Shown here one piece after another: positions 4,832 to 5,533 of a stretch of 5,533 nt of DNA (position 1 is the stretch's first letter; every line of letters starts with the position of its first letter). The stretch is taken from NCBI GenBank assembly GCA_013335275.1, contig JAAXVX010000104.1:1-5533 (forward strand), written 5' to 3'. The translations under genes and the position numbers were made by a program. The notes beneath the pieces are model-generated. The model was not told the DNA's origin and did no database searches. It worked only from the letters and a program-made list of their open reading frames with translations. Source of the DNA: Bacteroidales bacterium. GTDB taxonomy: Bacteria > Bacteroidota > Bacteroidia > Bacteroidales > UBA932.

Positions 4832-5533
4832 TCAGCTGTTCAAGGTATCCCACAGAAGATCTTTGAGCTGAGTCAAACCTTTGTTTGCTACGGAAGAGAT
4901 AAATATATGAGGCACTTTTCTCGGGAGTGTCTTTTTTATCTCTTTTTCCAACTCCTCATCCAGCAAATCCGATTTTGAAATTGCCAGAATTCTGTCCTTT
5001 GTAAGCAGTTCCGGATTATATTGCTTAAGCTCGTTTAGCAGGATCTTGTATTCGTCTTTGATGCTTTTCGCATCTGCAGGAATTAAGAACAGTAGCATAG
5101 AATTGCGTTCAATATGCTTTAAAAATCTTAATCCGAGCCCTTTCCCCGAATGTGCTCCCTCTATTATTCCCGGGATGTCTGCCATTACAAAAGATTTTTG
5201 ATCTCTGCACTCAACTATACCCAAACTGGGTTCGAGGGTTGTAAAGGCATAATCGGCAATTTTTGGTCTTGCAGAAGACATTACAGAGAGCAAAGTAGAC
5301 TTGCCGGCATTTGGAAAGCCAACCAGCCCCACATCGGCAAGAAGTTTCAGCTCAAGTATGAACCAATTCTCTTCACCAGGTTCTCCGGGTTGTGAAAAAC
5401 GGGGAGTCTGGTGTGTTGCGCTTTTGAAAAAAGCATTTCCCATTCCGCCACGGCCCCCTTTTACAAGAATTTTTTCTTCCCCTTCCTTAGTAATTTCGAA
5501 GAGATATTCCCCTGTGTCGGCAACTTTAGCCAC
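4832..5533 (-). CDS. obg: GTPase Obg/CgtA, N-terminally cut by the window edge
   Basis: Obg is an essential GTPase that binds the 50S subunit and takes part in its late assembly and in stress signalling. The 233 visible residues begin inside the glycine-rich Obg fold ([15 protein letters not shown] at 24-38, then [14 protein letters not shown]), and about 100 N-terminal residues lie beyond the right edge. The valine codon GTG at 5533 is internal and not the start. GTPase motifs: G1 GFPNAGKST (72-80), switch I with TT at 98-99 ([11 protein letters not shown]), G3 DIPG (119-122), G4 SKSD (186-189, serine in place of the usual Asn of NKxD) and G5 SSVA (213-216). The protein ends just after the G domain, so the variable C-terminal extension of some Obg proteins is missing. 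It heads the obg-PAP2-lplA run; its promoter is outside the window. Confidence 0.96.
   Translation of the reverse strand: MAKVADTGEYLFEITKEGEEKILVKGGRGGMGNAFFKSATHQTPRFSQPGEPGEENWFILELKLLADVGLVGFPNAGKSTLLSVMSSARPKIADYAFTTLEPSLGIVECRDQKSFVMADIPGIIEGAHSGKGLGLRFLKHIERNSMLLFLIPADAKSIKDEYKILLNELKQYNPELLTKDRILAISKSDLLDEELEKEIKKTLPRKVPHIFISSVANKGLTQLKDLLWDTLNS

Overview
The window looks like chromosomal DNA of a Bacteroidota (Bacteroidetes/Chlorobi-group) bacterium. Three things point that way. The gene order rpsU - xerC-type recombinase - hpf is a familiar Bacteroidota arrangement. Two good matches to the Bacteroidota -7 promoter box (TAnnTTTG) lie back to back in one intergenic region. Most start codons have no Shine-Dalgarno (SD) sequence, with rpsU as the striking exception. 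I cannot go below phylum or class level.

Layout from left to right: (1) 1-1018, minus strand: the N-terminal half of a long-form urocanate hydratase (HutU, histidine breakdown), cut by the window edge. (2) 1019-1124: a divergent promoter region serving hutU leftward and rpsU rightward. (3) 1125-1316, plus strand: rpsU (ribosomal protein bS21), with a GTG start, a very strong SD and its own terminator at 1340-1370. (4) 1371-1976: about 600 bases with no gene I believe. They hold several palindromes and two related repeat units whose flanks are in direct orientation but whose cores are inverted relative to each other. (5) 1977-2879 and 2881-3174, plus strand: a complete XerC/XerD-type tyrosine recombinase and a short hibernation-promoting factor (HPF), separated by one base. 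(6) 4832-5533, 4189-4815 and 3183-4175, minus strand: a compact operon obg (N-terminus cut off) - PAP2 phosphatase - lipoate-protein ligase, with gaps of 16 and 13 bases. It ends tail to tail with hpf, 8 bases apart.

Functional threads: bS21, HPF and Obg all act on the ribosome. bS21 and HPF are the only two genes here with a strong SD. XerC would serve chromosome dimer resolution. The PAP2 protein probably dephosphorylates a membrane lipid phosphate, and LplA attaches lipoate to 2-oxoacid dehydrogenases and related proteins. Nothing here looks like a new defence or metabolic system. The two places most worth a second look are the rpsU leader (probable bS21 autoregulation through the anti-SD) and the repeat region between rpsU and xerC.
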